The notes beneath the pieces are model-generated. The model saw only the letters and a list, made by a program, of their open reading frames with translations. It made no database searches and was not told the DNA's origin. The position numbers and the translations under genes are program-made. From Zygnema cylindricum (taxonomy: Eukaryota > Streptophyta > Zygnematophyceae > Zygnematales > Zygnemataceae), in NCBI GenBank assembly GCA_037447655.1, contig JBBHKE010001488.1:1-31432 (forward strand): 31,432 nt of DNA, given 5' to 3'. This document shows positions 1 to 11,465 of the stretch, piece by piece. Position 1 is the stretch's first letter. Every line of letters begins with the position of its first letter.

Positions 1-322
1 TTCAATTTGAGACCGCCAGGAATCTTACCTTTCAATCGCAATCGTCAGATTCACAATCCGACAAGTGTGTACGAATAAAAGATGTTTTAAGTGGCGAAAC
101 AAATATTAACACTAATAGCGATACATAGTGTAATATAGGGACCTTGTGTTGATGTTACCAAACCCTACAGTTGTGTCATTAGTTGTCGAACTAATGTGTT
201 GATTATATACCATTTTACAGAAGATGGAAAGGCCGAAAAGTAACTCCTTTTGCTTGCATTTTTAAAGCTTTAATAAACTCCTCTAATGAAGAGGTTCTTG
301 CTAAACAATTTAAGGATAATGC
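1..322. other. intergenic, nothing recognised
   Basis: AT-rich sequence at the 3' side of the first F-box relic. I see no coding similarity, RNA gene or repeat here. It may contain the 3' untranslated region of the minus-strand F-box gene. Confidence 0.4.
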
Positions 323-906
323 TTACAAGTCCAATACGTCCGAGATTACTGCTCGCACTTCGAAAGCCCAATCATCATGAGGACAAATCTTCACGTTCGG
401 AAACACAAGACGCAATTTGTCCAACATATTGTCTAACTCCAGTGTCCAAAAATAGCGATAGCCTATTAACACCTCTTCGATAACAGGGCATAGAGCTAGC
501 CATGGACGCAACCATGCGATGTAATCTTCAGGTCTCTTGTTATCAGTTTCCACGTTCACGTCAGGATCAAGGTATATACAGAGCATTCGCATGCGTGAGA
601 AAACGGGTAGAGAACCACAATCATACACGCGTTTCAATATTGTCAAAGTTTCCATGCTGCTAAAGCTACATCGGAGAAGATCTTTGGATAAATGCCAATC
701 GAAGCCCTCATAGTGTTCAATGTGACGAAGTGTAGATGGCAGGGCAGTCTGGATAGTGAGTCTTCCAAATCGACCTAAGTGAATTACGTCCCTTCCCAAT
801 GTCTAACTTTGCAAAAGTTTCAATTCTCCAGTATGATAGCGGGCTTGGCTCTTGCCAACTTGTAAATGGATAAGATTTGGAGCTTCAATAGTGAATGTTG
901 AATTTC

Positions 907-990
907 ATTGAATTTAGTAGTCATGTGCACAAATAGAGAGAAAAGGGGAAAAGAAGACGTTAGAAAGGAAAGAGGGTTAGATGAGGGAAG
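907..990 (+). repeat. left terminal inverted repeat of the Pack element
   Basis: It matches the reverse complement of 2167-2250 over about 84 bp with very few differences, for example around 918-920 and 973. Homology stops at the AGGGAAG/AGGGAAAC divergence. Confidence 0.75.
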
Positions 991-1400
991 GGAAGAGAAG
1001 GAAAGGAAGGGAAAGGAAGAAATGGAAAAAAAGAGATAAAATTTTGCATTTTTAATCTCTGCAAGGCTGATGGATCATGTGTAAAAATAGAGAGAAAAGG
1101 AGAAAAGGGGATGTTAGAAAGGAAAGAGGGTCAGATGAGGGAAGGGAAGAGAAGGAAAAGGGGAATAAAAGGAGAAGAGATAAAAATGGAGTTAAAGAGA
1201 TAAAATTTTGAATTATTAATCTATGTAAGGCTGATGGATCATTTGCAAAAATAGATAGTAAAGGGGAAAATTGGATGTTAGAAAGGAAAGAGGGTCAGGT
1301 TAAGGAAAGAAAAAGAAGGAAAAGGGGAAACGAAAGGGAAGAGGAAGAAATGGACGTAAAGACATAAAATTTTGCAATATTAATCTCTGTATGGCTGATG
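908..1400 (+). repeat. three tandem subterminal repeats of about 155-164 bp
   Basis: The purine-rich block beginning ATAGAGAGAAAAGG recurs at 933, 1087 and 1251 (spacings 154 and 164). Each is followed by GATGTTAGAAAGGAAAGAGG-like sequence, a run of GGAAGG/GAAGAG, then ATAAAATTTTG and CTGATGGAT. The first unit overlaps the left inverted repeat. The right end has a single copy, so the amplification is one-sided. Confidence 0.75.
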
Positions 1401-1412
1401 GATTTGTTGCAG

Positions 1413-2037
1413 AAATCACTGCCTTCAGCGACAGTCACGTGGAGTTCAAGAAACTTAACACCAAAATCAACACTGTTTCCGTAGACAGTGTGGTAAGCTT
1501 TCTCTCCTTCCAGTACATCATGTATCGCTATAAGTGTAGATTGTTTTGGCCAAGCAAGTTAAACTTATCATGGCATGCCTATCCGAATTTCTGTTATGTG
1601 TATGGAGAATATAGTGTGCTATGTAATATTTTATAATATTATTTATTTTAAGTCTAAACTCTACATTCAAGCTTTTCAGCTCCACAAGGTTTGCACTCCT
1701 TTTTATTTGAAAAAATATTCCTTTCTTCATCTCATAAAACACATCTCATTTTGAATTTTTTTCTCTTTTCAATTGCAAGATATTGCACTCCTTATATCTT
1801 GAAAAGGTACTTGATTGTGTACCTCGTAAAACTCATCCTTTAACCTCTGCCTCTCCCTCTCATTCTCTCTCTCTCTCTCTCCCTCTCCTTCTCCCTCTCA
1901 TTCGTTTTATTCTTTTGAAATGCAGGGTATTGAACGCCGAGGTTTGTTCATCATTGGCAGAAAAGGAATCATCCAGCACGCCACCATTAGCAAAAAGCCG
2001 TTGGACGAAGTGTAGATGGGACTCTCCGAACACTTAG
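1413..2037 (+). pseudogene. captured 2-Cys peroxiredoxin (BAS1-type) gene fragment
   Basis: Exon A (1413-1492) follows an acceptor TTGTTGCAG and ends at donor GTAAGC. It encodes ITAFSDSHVEFKKLN and continues to VSVDSV, matching the conserved segment just after the peroxidatic Cys (VCPTE) of 2-Cys peroxiredoxins. Exon B (1926-2037) follows a pyrimidine-rich acceptor ending TGCAG and precedes GTATACC. It encodes GIERRGLFIIGRKGIIQHAT, matching the GLFIIDKEGVIQHSTI block. An in-frame TAG lies in exon B after LDEV. The exon that should lie between (FSHLAW...) and both catalytic Cys regions are missing. It is a gene-capture fragment and cannot be a working peroxidase. Confidence 0.8.
1840..1915 (+). 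repeat. CT-rich low-complexity tract
   Basis: CTCTCTCTCCCTCTCCTTCT-type sequence directly upstream of the exon B acceptor (TGCAG|GGTATT). It probably serves as the polypyrimidine tract of the captured intron, perhaps expanded by slippage. Confidence 0.55.
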
Positions 2038-2166
2038 GTATACCTTCTTCTAGGTTTATTTCTTGTACTTCGACTGTTTCTTTTTGGTTTCATGCCTGAT
2101 TTATGTCTACATTTTTCTGCATATTTTGCCAAGGTATGTCACACAACTTTTGGGAATTTAGGAATG

Positions 2167-2250
2167 TTTCCCTCATCTGACCCTCTTTCCTTTCTAACGT
2201 CTTCTTTTCCCCTTTTCTCTCTATTTGTGCACATGAATACTAAATTCAAT
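2167..2250 (-). repeat. right terminal inverted repeat of the Pack element
   Basis: Reverse complement of the left repeat at 907-990, beginning ATTGAATTTAGTATTCATGT when read inward on the minus strand. Confidence 0.75.
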
Positions 2251-2960
2251 TTATTTGTGTTCAATGAGAGTAACCTTGAAGACTTGATGAGTGACAATTG
2301 ACTTGGATTTACTTTAACGTCGTAAAATTCTAAATTTTGAAGGGAAGAAAACATGCCATGCAGAATTTCAAGGAAGGAGCAATTCGAATATTGTGAATGA
2401 AACAAATGTAAAGACTTGACTGATTCCATAGATGGACAGCTCAAACTGTCGCTCCTGTCAACATCGAAGAAGCAATAGTGGAACCAAACAGATTGAAGAG
2501 ATTGCAATCCAGCAAGGGCGATTAATTGAGACAAACTAAAACTGCAGTTTGCAATAGTGAGGCATTTCAAAGAGTGGCCAATAATATTTGACCAACAACA
2601 AATTAGTGAAGGAGTAATATTATAAAATTTTGTGAAGGGCACGACTCTTTTCCCTAACGAACCTCTGAACTTAAGGTCAAGAATATTCAGAGTCAGCAAG
2701 ACAGTATTTGATATGATGTTATGCTGCTGATGATCATGATTTTCGTCAGGAAATAAGTGCAAAAGGTCAGGCTCAAAAGATTTTAAAAGCTTCGGATTGT
2801 CTAGAGACAACATACGAACTTGTCCAAGAGTTTATTTGAAAGTTTTACAGATGGTGGAGAGAATAAAAGCGTTCATGACACGGCCCGTTTTCAACGCCTT
2901 CTCAAAAATATTGGCGAGAAGGTGCGGAGGTATGTCTAAGAGCGAAGTACGGTCCTCCAT

Positions 2961-3653
2961 GGCTGTTCCTTCAAAGCAGCGAAATATTTTAGACTCAAAT
3001 CGGTATTAGTTTATATGCAAGACTTAAATATTAAATGTGCTGGGTCGCAAATTCGGAAAGGAATTGATATTTGCACACGTTGTTTTATGTAACTGGGGTC
3101 GTTGACGTCAGCAGGAACTGAAATGTACAAATCTCGTCCTTAGGTGTACCGGAGCCGTGCATATTGGTACGGGGTTGCTACAAGCAATCCAGGACATGGG
3201 CCAACGTTTTGGGCTGCCAAAGCGAATGCGACTTTGAACGCTCGCCGTCAGCTGGTGCCAACAAATCGAAGGAGGAATGCGCGGTTTAGCTGTGAAAACT
3301 ACATCGAAACAAAGGGAAGACTGTGAAATTTGCATGCAATCGAACACCCAGAACCCAGAATCTTCACCGCTAACTAAAAGTAGACACATTAATGTCAAGG
3401 AAAACAAGACTCTATTACGAAAGCTGGAGAATTAAGCAATTTGTGTTCTTCACATGTCGACATCGTTCCCTTACCATTGACCTTTTACCAAGACAGCAAT
3501 CAGCATCTACTGTTTAGTTTGTAGAAAAGCCAGCCTTAATTTGCTTCATTTTCTTCAGGTTTGCTAAAAAAAACTCCACCGTAGCTACTCTGGTAAAGAG
3601 GTTCTTCCAAAACAACGAAGTATTATGCTAACAGGTCTAACCAGTAGGTTTTT
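2961..3653. other. spacer between the two F-box relics
   Basis: No recognised gene. Short open frames around 3108-3407 exist on both strands but have stop codons nearby and no family resemblance that I can name. The stretch probably holds the 5' flank of F-box copy 1 and the 3' flank of copy 2. Confidence 0.35.
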
Positions 3654-4674
3654 TCAGCTACAATCATGACACTTCTCAGCTGCAGCAATCCGTTCGACAA
3701 TTCTGCTTAGGTACGCGAAGACCTCCCAGGATGAGGTCTTCAGGTATGGAACAAACACACAATTCTTCTGTCGTACTGGCAAACCAACAACCACGAATAA
3801 AATAAATGTGCTTTCCAACCCCTCAAAAATAGGGAATAAAGCTGGCCATTGACGCATCCGTATGATGAAATCCTCAGGCTCTTGTCCATGAAAGAATCTC
3901 AGTATATACAAAGCTTTCCTGTTTCGTGGAAAAATGGGTAGAGGAATACAATCATACACACCTTTCAATATTGCCAGACTTTTGATACTGCAAAGGCTAC
4001 TTTGAAGAAGAGCTGTAAATGCCAATCAAAACCCTTGCAGTGATCAATGTGACAAAATGTAGGCAGGGAGGTCAGTTGGAGTGAGTCACACATCTCGAAA
4101 TAATCAAGAGTCTTTTTTAAATATCAAACTTTGCAAGTGTTTTGATTCCCAAATAAAATGCTAGGCAAAACATTTTGACAAAGGAGCTATTTACACATCG
4201 TGAAAGAAACAGATAAAAGAACATCGAATGATTATATAGACAAACAACTCAAAATGTTGCTCCTGCAAACATCGATGCAGCAATATCAGAAACATTCAGA
4301 CTGAGATTTCAAAGAGCGACATCAAGCTTTAACAAACAAACAATTGCTGGAGTATAAAACGACCCTTCCCTTCAGCGAGACTGACCAAAACTAAGCTTGA
4401 CTATATTCGAAGTCAGCAAGAGAGCCCCGGAAATGACTTCACTTGCTGATGGTAATATCTTCATCAGAAAATAATAGACATAGGTCACACCGTGGTCACT
4501 CAAAAAGCTTAAGAAGCTTTGTATCGTCAAGAAACAACATAAGAGCTTGTTCAAGAGTTTCTCTGGACGCTTTCTATTCGGTGGAGAAAAGACACTGCCT
4601 CCATATGAGACCTTGTCAAAAACATTGCCAGGAAGGTGCAGAGGAATGTCTAAGTACCAGGTACAGTTACCCAT
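3654..4674 (-). pseudogene. F-box/LRR protein relic, copy 2
   Basis: Paralogue of the relic at 323-2960. It starts at ATG 4674 with MGNCTWYLDIPLHLPGNVFD, aligning residue for residue with MEDRTSLLDIPPHLLANIFE of copy 1. A frameshift follows: the segment matching copy 1 (TLGQVRMLSLDNPKLL versus TLEQALMLFLDDTKLL) lies in another frame and soon hits a stop. The LRR part (about 4100-4450) is badly eroded. The FBD-like tail is readable from 4025 to 3654 with LAILKGVYDCIPLPIFPRNR and PEDFIIRMRQWPALFPIFE. It lacks the Pack-type insertion seen in copy 1, which suggests the insertion came after the duplication. Confidence 0.7.
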
Positions 4675-5414
4675 GGCTGCTGCTGCAAAGCAACGAGAAA
4701 CTTCATATGGATACAGTCAGTTAAACTGTTTAACCAGCAGAAGGTAAGACTTGTCACAAAGTCAATTCACCCAACCAGGTGACAAGCAATCATACCCTAG
4801 GCTGAGTAGGCTCATTCACATACGGCCGCGACCAATCCTTCCAGTTGAAGAAGAAACGTAGAGAATCAAGAAATCATCGCCGTTAGCCCGTTACCATCCG
4901 CCGTACAGGATCCATCCGCCGTACAGAATTGTAATTATCAGTTTACCATACATCCACAATGACTTCTATAATGATCCTTTTGGTAAATCGTGAAGGCGTG
5001 AACCCAGTGTTGTATTTAGAGGATACTCAGTATACCTGTAATCTTTTAAGCTATTACATGAATGGTCGACTCTTGCCATACTTTCTAGCTTTCAGAAACA
5101 TTTGCATAATTAAAACTAGCATGTCTGCACTTAAGTATGGCCCTATGACCTTGTTGGTGTGTTAACTTCTCCATAGGGGTACAATTAGAGTGATTGATGC
5201 CTTTAATCTTCTCTATAAAATTAGAATTTGACCTTGAATCATTGAAACTCAATAAACTTTTTGTGCACTTAGAGACCAGATTGTTGGTAGTAATAAATGA
5301 CAGAAGCAAAAGAGGCGTTTTTTTCTATTTTCTTTATACACGCGTTATTTTCCTCGGCCAATGTGCATCAAAATAATACCAGCATAAGTGTATTATATGT
5401 CTCTACCATTATTA
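4675..5414. other. intergenic, with one 17-bp direct repeat
   Basis: No gene recognised. CCATCCGCCGTACAG occurs twice in tandem at about 4894-4928. The right part probably holds the 3' untranslated region of the minus-strand THIM gene. Confidence 0.4.
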
Positions 5415-7897
5415 TCACAAATCACTAATTTTTGCCAGTGAAATGACTTGTTCTTCTGTGAGGCCATGTAAAGCATCTATAAGCTTCACCCTCAGACTCC
5501 CAGGGCCATCCGATCCACCATTGGAGTAGGCAATTTCCGCAGCCACCCTGCAAACAACAGAAATAAAAGTTTAAAGAAATGCATCCACACTCCAATATGA
5601 AATTGCCTGCTTAACATGCAAAAAAAGTTTCCCATTCTGTCCACCTGCCAGTGCGAATTCTGCACTCACCCGAAAAGGCAAAGAGCATATGCTGTGGCTT
5701 CCAAAGGTTGCTGAGGAAGCACCGCAAGCACGGCGGCGATGAAAGCCGTCACACTACATCCAGTGGCTGTGACTTTCTGAAGTAGGGCCACGCCATTAGA
5801 TACTGCAAGTACGCGTTCGCCATCTGTCACAATGTCAGTGGCTCCAGATACCGCAACAATGCAGCCTGCAGATTTTGCAAGCTCCTTGGCGGCCACCAGG
5901 GCATCAGTCGAATCATGCGTAGAGTCAACGCCCTGCAACGTGCAGACATGCTTTGTCAGCGCATGCCAAGCAACAGAGACTAAACCGAGACCTCTGCCAA
6001 TCAAGCCAGGCAACACTTGGTTAAAGAGACACGCAATGGGTTTCAAAACAGCTTGGCCACCTGATATATGGCTTGCCATTAGTTCAAGCATCACAATGGC
6101 AACAGATAAGAGAGAACTTAACAGATTTCTGGAGAACTGTTAGAGAAATTGGAAGATCTGATCAGCTAAACCTGCAGCAGCCAGAAGTTTTTCCAGTTCA
6201 TATAGAGTGGACAATCACAGGTATTAAAAGTACATCCTTAAAGTGAAAACGCTTCAAATGTTGCCATACAAATCTAGGCGACCCTATCAAAGCGTTTTCA
6301 GATGTTCCATTAAAATCAAAGTAACAAAAAAAATATCAAAATAACAAAAACCAATGCACAGTAAAGATGTGCGTTTGGTTGCCAATGAAACTTAACTTGC
6401 TTTCAAACTTAACAAGAGCAGGAGAAGGGTCAATAACACTGTCTAAGTATTCACAATCAGTACAAACACCAAAATCATGATCACTTCCTCAGTCGAGCTC
6501 GCTTGCCTTGACAACACTTAGAGTGGCTCCATTCAAAGCCAAAATCTCTGACGCATTTCCGCGAATAACTGTGGGTTGCAAGTCCACCAATTCCAAGCAT
6601 GTCTGTCAAGAGGCTGTAAACAGAAGTAAGGTCCTTGGTTAAACGTAGAAATTGATTCAGAGTCAATATTCAGAGCACCAGGAGCATTTTGAAAAACCAT
6701 CTCTTGAAATCGCTGAGAAAAATTGTTTTCTAAAAGAAGGAAGCAAAACATTCCTTTGATGTTCATAAACAGAATTAAAGGCTAATAGTTGTCAAACACT
6801 GGTTGTTAATGAGCGAAACTACAACGATGAACCTGGCCCACACTGGCATCCAAAAACAAAATTTGAAAACAAAAAGCGAAAGAAAACACGAGACACTTTC
6901 CTCATCATGACTAATAGCTATTTCACTCATTAAGGGTCTCGTATGGCACCTTTGTGCGAAACTGTGTGGCCCCAGCAGCGACAGGATCGAGCACCCATGG
7001 CTTTCCAAAAGCTTTGGCTTGTGAAGCTGCTTTACGCATTGACTGTACCCAGTCTCCAGTCAAAGTTCCAATGTTGATAGACACCACTGACGCAATGCTC
7101 GCAAACTCCTCAACCTGTATACTCATATTTTTTAATCAAAACAATGTAGAATTTCATTTGTCCAAAAAGAGTTATGAAGAGATTCGAACATACAAATTAC
7201 AAAGAATTTCAACACACGAAATTAAACATACACACTGCAGCTCCTTCTCTGTTAATCAATAACTACGTAATATTCGAAACAGTAGAATGTCTAAAAAGTG
7301 CACATACATCTTGTCGGCCAGCTTCAACCTGCTAAAGCAAGAATCCACGCATTCAGAGGAGACCTCAGGAGATGAAACATTCTTAATGCAAAAATAAGTG
7401 AACATCTGCATAACAGGCACTTTGTCTACGTACATTAAAAAACCTGCTCTTCGTACCTCTTCTATACCATGTACCATAGCAGGAGAGGCACCAACAGCCA
7501 GTAGAACGTTTGCTGATATGTCCATGGCCACGTAGTTTGTAATACATTGAACTAATGGAGATGCATTCCTTACACTGGAAAGCGCCTTCCAAGCTTCCCT
7601 ACCATAACTTTCTGAATCCAATTTGTTGGTTTCTACCGTAACCGTTTGTTGTTCAGATGCAAAAAAAACTGGTCTAATCTGCTCCTGAATTCCAAGCCTA
7701 CCATGCCTATTGCTAAGTGAAGCAGATAAAAATGGAAATTTTAGCTTGAATCCATTGCATCTCCATTGAATCGATTTGAGCTGTTTTAACTGCACTCGAT
7801 GGCTTCTAGAATTATTCGCAAAGCAGCTCACGGAATTTGAAGAACTCTGAGAAGAAGTTGATTGAAATGGCAGCTTAGAAAGGTGGCAAGCTGCCAT
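5415..7897 (-). CDS. THIM: hydroxyethylthiazole kinase (THIM), five exons
   Basis: Thiazole kinase of thiamine salvage: phosphorylates 4-methyl-5-(2-hydroxyethyl)thiazole using ATP. Exons on the minus strand: 7897-7457, 7114-6950, 6602-6507, 5932-5670 and 5547-5415 (stop TGA). They total 1,098 nt, giving 365 aa, and all junctions keep frame. Family motifs in order: SPLVQCITNYVAMDISANVL and LAVGASPAMVHGIEE (exon 1), VVSINIGTLTGDWV and GKPWVLDPVAAGAT (exon 2), PTVIRGNASEILAL (exon 3), STHDSTDA, VAVSGATDIVTDG and the active-site-type TATGCSVTAF (exon 4), GPGSLRVKLIDALHGL (exon 5). Bacterial ThiM is about 270 aa. Here the kinase core follows an extension of about 110 residues that is Ser/Arg-rich and poor in acidic residues, suggesting an organelle transit peptide. 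Intron 3 appears to use a GC donor. I saw no TPP-riboswitch motif nearby. Confidence 0.93.
5933..6506 (-). other. GC-AG intron in THIM
   Basis: On the minus strand exon 3 ends VVK with AAG|GCAAGC, and exon 4 begins after TTGCAG|GGCGTTGAC. Reading on from AAG reaches an in-frame TGA within seven codons, and no GT donor there preserves the family sequence. AAG|GCAAG is the strong consensus expected for rare GC donors. Confidence 0.75.
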
Positions 7898-10800
7898 GAC
7901 GGACCTGCTAGAGCAGGCAGCCGTAGTTGTGATTACAGAGAAATAAGACGTGTATCTATATTAGTGCTCTTTTCCGCCTTACGATACACGGTGTAGCGTA
8001 GGAGTATATGAGAAACGAAGGTATACATCCGCATTGAACTTGTCGCCTCGGGCTGTTCCAAGATAACCGGTGTAAAAAATTCCAGAAGTACAGTAGTACG
8101 GAACTACAAGTCATGACATCGGTCCAACCCGTTGTTCCTTCTACCTAGAGACCTAGAGTCCTAGACATATACCGATATGCTGTGACACAGTGTTCGTATA
8201 TCGACATCATAAGTTATTTTTCATGTCGACTACAGCAGTGAAATGGAGTTGAAAGATAAGTCTGCATTTTATGAGAAAGAAGAAATTGTATACCAAAAAC
8301 ACGATGGTAAACCATCTAGGTATAAAGCAAGAATGAAATGTAAAATTGTTGAAGACCATTAGACGTAAGAGAGGAAAACGTCAAGCGTAACAACTTCAAA
8401 CATTTTATAAGTACGCTATTGGCTATGATGTTCCACAAAAAAGTAATGGATTTATTTATCGATTTATGTTCTTGTGATTACCACAGGCAATTTCATTCAC
8501 TTTTTGTTAGTACTAGATAGAACGGATGTGTTCATGTTATTTGACCAACATGTGCAAGTATAGTTAGCGTTTTTATGAAAAATACATTTCCACCTGTTGG
8601 TGGCGTGTGCTTCCAGAGCAAACAATCGTACAGTAATCGAGAGAAAGAAAAAGGTCGCCATTTGGAAAACTATTTGGCATCAACACAATTGTTCTACTCA
8701 TACTAGGGAAATGACATTCAAACTCCACTTACCCCATAATGCACTCATACAGAATTGGAACTTCGTTTAATGAGTTTCATTAGTGGTTGGGGAGACCAAC
8801 TGGTAGCGAGCTGTGACAGATCAAAGAGTCAGAATGCCAGAAGAAAATTTCGTCAACCATTGATCATACGCCAGCTGAGTACGGCAACGACAAGTGCAAA
8901 ATCAGCACTTTGAAGACCATATATTAACTTTTAGTTGAAGTACAAAATGTTTCTCAGTGGTTCAATGAGCGCAACTATGTATCTTTGATTGTACTAATTG
9001 AAACAGTTACTGTGATGCTATGTCAGCAACCCAGATACCATCTCCTATATTTCTTTGTTGGCATCATCCATCATCAACTGGTAGTTTTCATTTGCCCTGT
9101 GCATCGCTGACTTTTTTCCAATGAAATTTGCCAGAAATTTGATAATTAACATCTTTGGTGGTACAAAATAAGTCTTTCTTTTGACATGCTAAGACCAGTT
9201 ATGGCGACACATGTCAATTACTTACATCTCAATTGCAACATTAAATCAATGGATAAGAGATCACGGCGGTGGAGCAAAACAAAAAAAAGAACATCAACAA
9301 GAACTGAAAAGATATAGAGCAAACTCATTCCAAAAAATTAGGTGACAGTAGTCAAAGGGAGACTAATCAACACGTCAAAAGCAACTACCAACTAAAATAC
9401 CAACTTATGCAATAATTAATTTTACTGCAGTGTCCAATCGAAAAATTAGGCTCATAATTATGAAACAGGAGCTGTATATATATTCGTATCCATTCGCTTG
9501 ACATCTTCTAATTTTTAAGTTCTAATTTTTAATTCCTCCTGTGTAGTTTTACAGCTTTCCCATCCATCCGTCACCTGTCACAAGATTCAAGAAAAAGTAA
9601 AATCCCATCAGAAAACCATCGCAAGGAAACCAAAAATGGCAAGGACAAAGAACAACCTCAACTAAAAAGAAAAACCTCAATTACCAGTCTATTAATTTTC
9701 CCAAAGATAAAAAAAACTACAAACAAAAACATTGTCCAAGGCAGAGCACAATTGTAGCACATGACCACAATTCTTTGCCAATTTTGTAAGTTTCAGGTTT
9801 CAAGTTCAAAATGACAAAAGATTTCCGGTGTACTTGTAGGAAGATATACATATTTTAGTGAAGTACTTGTAGGAAGATATGATTACCTTATCTACAAAAA
9901 CGTTTCCCGAAAGTCGCAGGAAACAAAATAAAGAGTTTTGAAGCCATTCGGGCCTCTCTTCCTCTATACCTGCAATTTAACTCCATATTATGACTGATCA
10001 AAATTTAAGAACTGAAGGCCTAAAGAGCTGTGAAAAATCCCTTAATAGGAGAACGGAACATAAAAAGAAAGAAAAGAATCAATTTCTGAAACCCGCGATT
10101 CACGTGGATCCATAAATTTTAGCAGTAAGGAGCTCAAAAAAAGTAAGGAAAAAAAGTAAGGAGCTAAAATCCCATTTTTACAGAGTTCGATACCAATTTC
10201 CAGGACAGTTGATTCCAACACTCGAATGGCAGACACCCCTCCAAAATGTTCCCACTCAATTTCTCTTTTCATTACCTTTTTAAACCAAAACAAATGCATA
10301 CCTTCAACACTACTTTGTGGTGAGATCTAATTGATTTACCCCTCGAAAAATGCATGTTTATGTGCCTGTAAAATCCCGGTGACAAAGTCAGCAGGACAGG
10401 ATTAGAAATTTATATCCAGTTCATTTCCTACATATGTAACACTTCTCACATCGCATGGTTACACACTTAAGGAAACACAATTAGGACTAATCAGGTGAGA
10501 GGGGAAAACATCCTTCCAATTAAGATGCAGAGTTTTCTAACAAAGTTCCTTGAAGAACCAGAAAGATCCTAAAAACCCATATCCGTAAAACTGATAAAAT
10601 GGACAGATCTTCATCCTTAATAACCTCCTAGCTTCCCTTTCCCTCGCATGTGTGGTCTCCTTAATGTCCAACAACTGTCTCAAAAATCAATGTTATATAT
10701 CAGCCGTTCGACAGATGCAATATGTCCGAAAAACAATAGGACCAACAATTGATTGGTGGTGTTACTATTACCCTTTCATGGATATCGTATAGACTGGACC

Positions 10801-11465
10801 ATTTGGCAACAAAGGCCGTGGGTTTGTGACATTCAAGTACAATACAGTAATTGACTGTACTGTCTATTGTACACATTTTATGTTAAGTTTGAAGCGGCAA
10901 TTTTTTTTTTCACATGAGCTTATGTAGATTAGGGTACCACCTGTCAAAAGCAGTGTGGTCAAAATTCAGTTATGTACTTTTCATTTCACTATTTATTACC
11001 CGTGCATACCATATAATCGCCGGTCAGTAACTGCCAGTTATTACAAGATACATTATAAATTATTTCCAGATTTTGATGTACTGATACTGTGATTAATAAG
11101 GCACAAATTTGCTCAATTATACAACACTACTAAGTTCAATATCTACATGTTCTGACTTTATCACACATAGTGGTCCAGAATCATTATGGAGCACACACCA
11201 TATTAGGTGATTCTCATCCTTCAAAGTTTCACCATGATTAACGTGTGCCACACTACTTTTCTTACGTGCACTAAATTCGAACTCACACTAATGATAGTAG
11301 ATGATGTACTGACCATGAACAAAACATTCGCGCCCTTTTTGTTATGGTTTTCCAACACTTAGATGTCCGTGTCGTGGTTTGAATAACTTAAAGTTACCTG
11401 CAAATCCTCAACACTTATTGTTCATCAATAGTTCAAGTTATCAAAACACGTCAAAGAGACTGAGA
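7898..11465. other. AT-rich intergenic region
   Basis: This separates THIM, whose promoter should lie just right of 7897, from the 3' end of the coiled-coil gene. I see no recognisable gene. A 39-codon frame at 8243-8362 (plus) begins MELKDKSAFYEKEEIVYQKH and is too short to assign. GTACTTGTAGGAAGATAT recurs about 35 bp apart near 9830-9880. Otherwise it is unremarkable AT-rich DNA. Confidence 0.4.

Larger units (their letters stand above)
907..2250. mobile_element. Pack-type TIR transposon carrying peroxiredoxin exons
   Basis: The element is bounded by inverted repeats of about 84 bp, left 907-990 and right 2167-2250, both reading inward from ATTGAATTTAGTA. They differ at only a few positions. 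Inside are three subterminal repeats of about 155 bp (908-1400) and two exons of a 2-Cys peroxiredoxin gene on the plus strand, opposite to the host F-box gene. No transposase is present, so it is non-autonomous. Capture of host exons with introns is the hallmark of Pack-MULE and related Pack-TIR elements. I could not find a clean 8-9 bp target-site duplication, so the superfamily is uncertain. It interrupts the F-box relic between its LRR and FBD-like parts. Confidence 0.68.
323..2960 (-). pseudogene. F-box/LRR protein relic, copy 1, split by a transposon
   Basis: Two coding blocks read on the minus strand. The N-terminal block starts at ATG 2960 and encodes MEDRTSLLDIPPHLLANIFE, an F-box-like start. 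It meets an in-frame TAA at 2832-2834 (codon 43), then continues in the same frame through leucine-rich sequence to about 2251. The C-terminal block resumes beyond the inserted element (907-2250) near 900 with FTIEAPNLIHLQV, typical of plant F-box/LRR proteins. It has one in-frame TAG at 803-805 and ends at 323 in an FBD-like tail containing PEDYIAWLRPWLALCPVIEE. F-box proteins of this type are SCF ubiquitin-ligase substrate receptors; that role is family knowledge. Two nonsense codons plus the insertion make it a pseudogene. The paralogue at 3654-4674 lacks the insertion. Confidence 0.75.

Noticed and set aside
4372-4674. 100-codon frame taken as a separate small protein
   Set aside because: Only its first part matches the F-box paralogue. 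The remainder is frameshifted read-through of the relic.
5832-6143. 103-codon plus-strand frame
   Set aside because: Antisense shadow of THIM exon 4.
7898-8250. TPP riboswitch upstream of THIM
   Set aside because: I looked for the conserved CUGAGA and ACCUGAUCUGGUU-type motifs around the gene and in its introns and did not find them.
8243-8362. 39-codon frame resembling a chromo-barrel/Tudor-like start
   Set aside because: Too short, with no conserved aromatic cage pattern that I could confirm and no splice-linked continuation.
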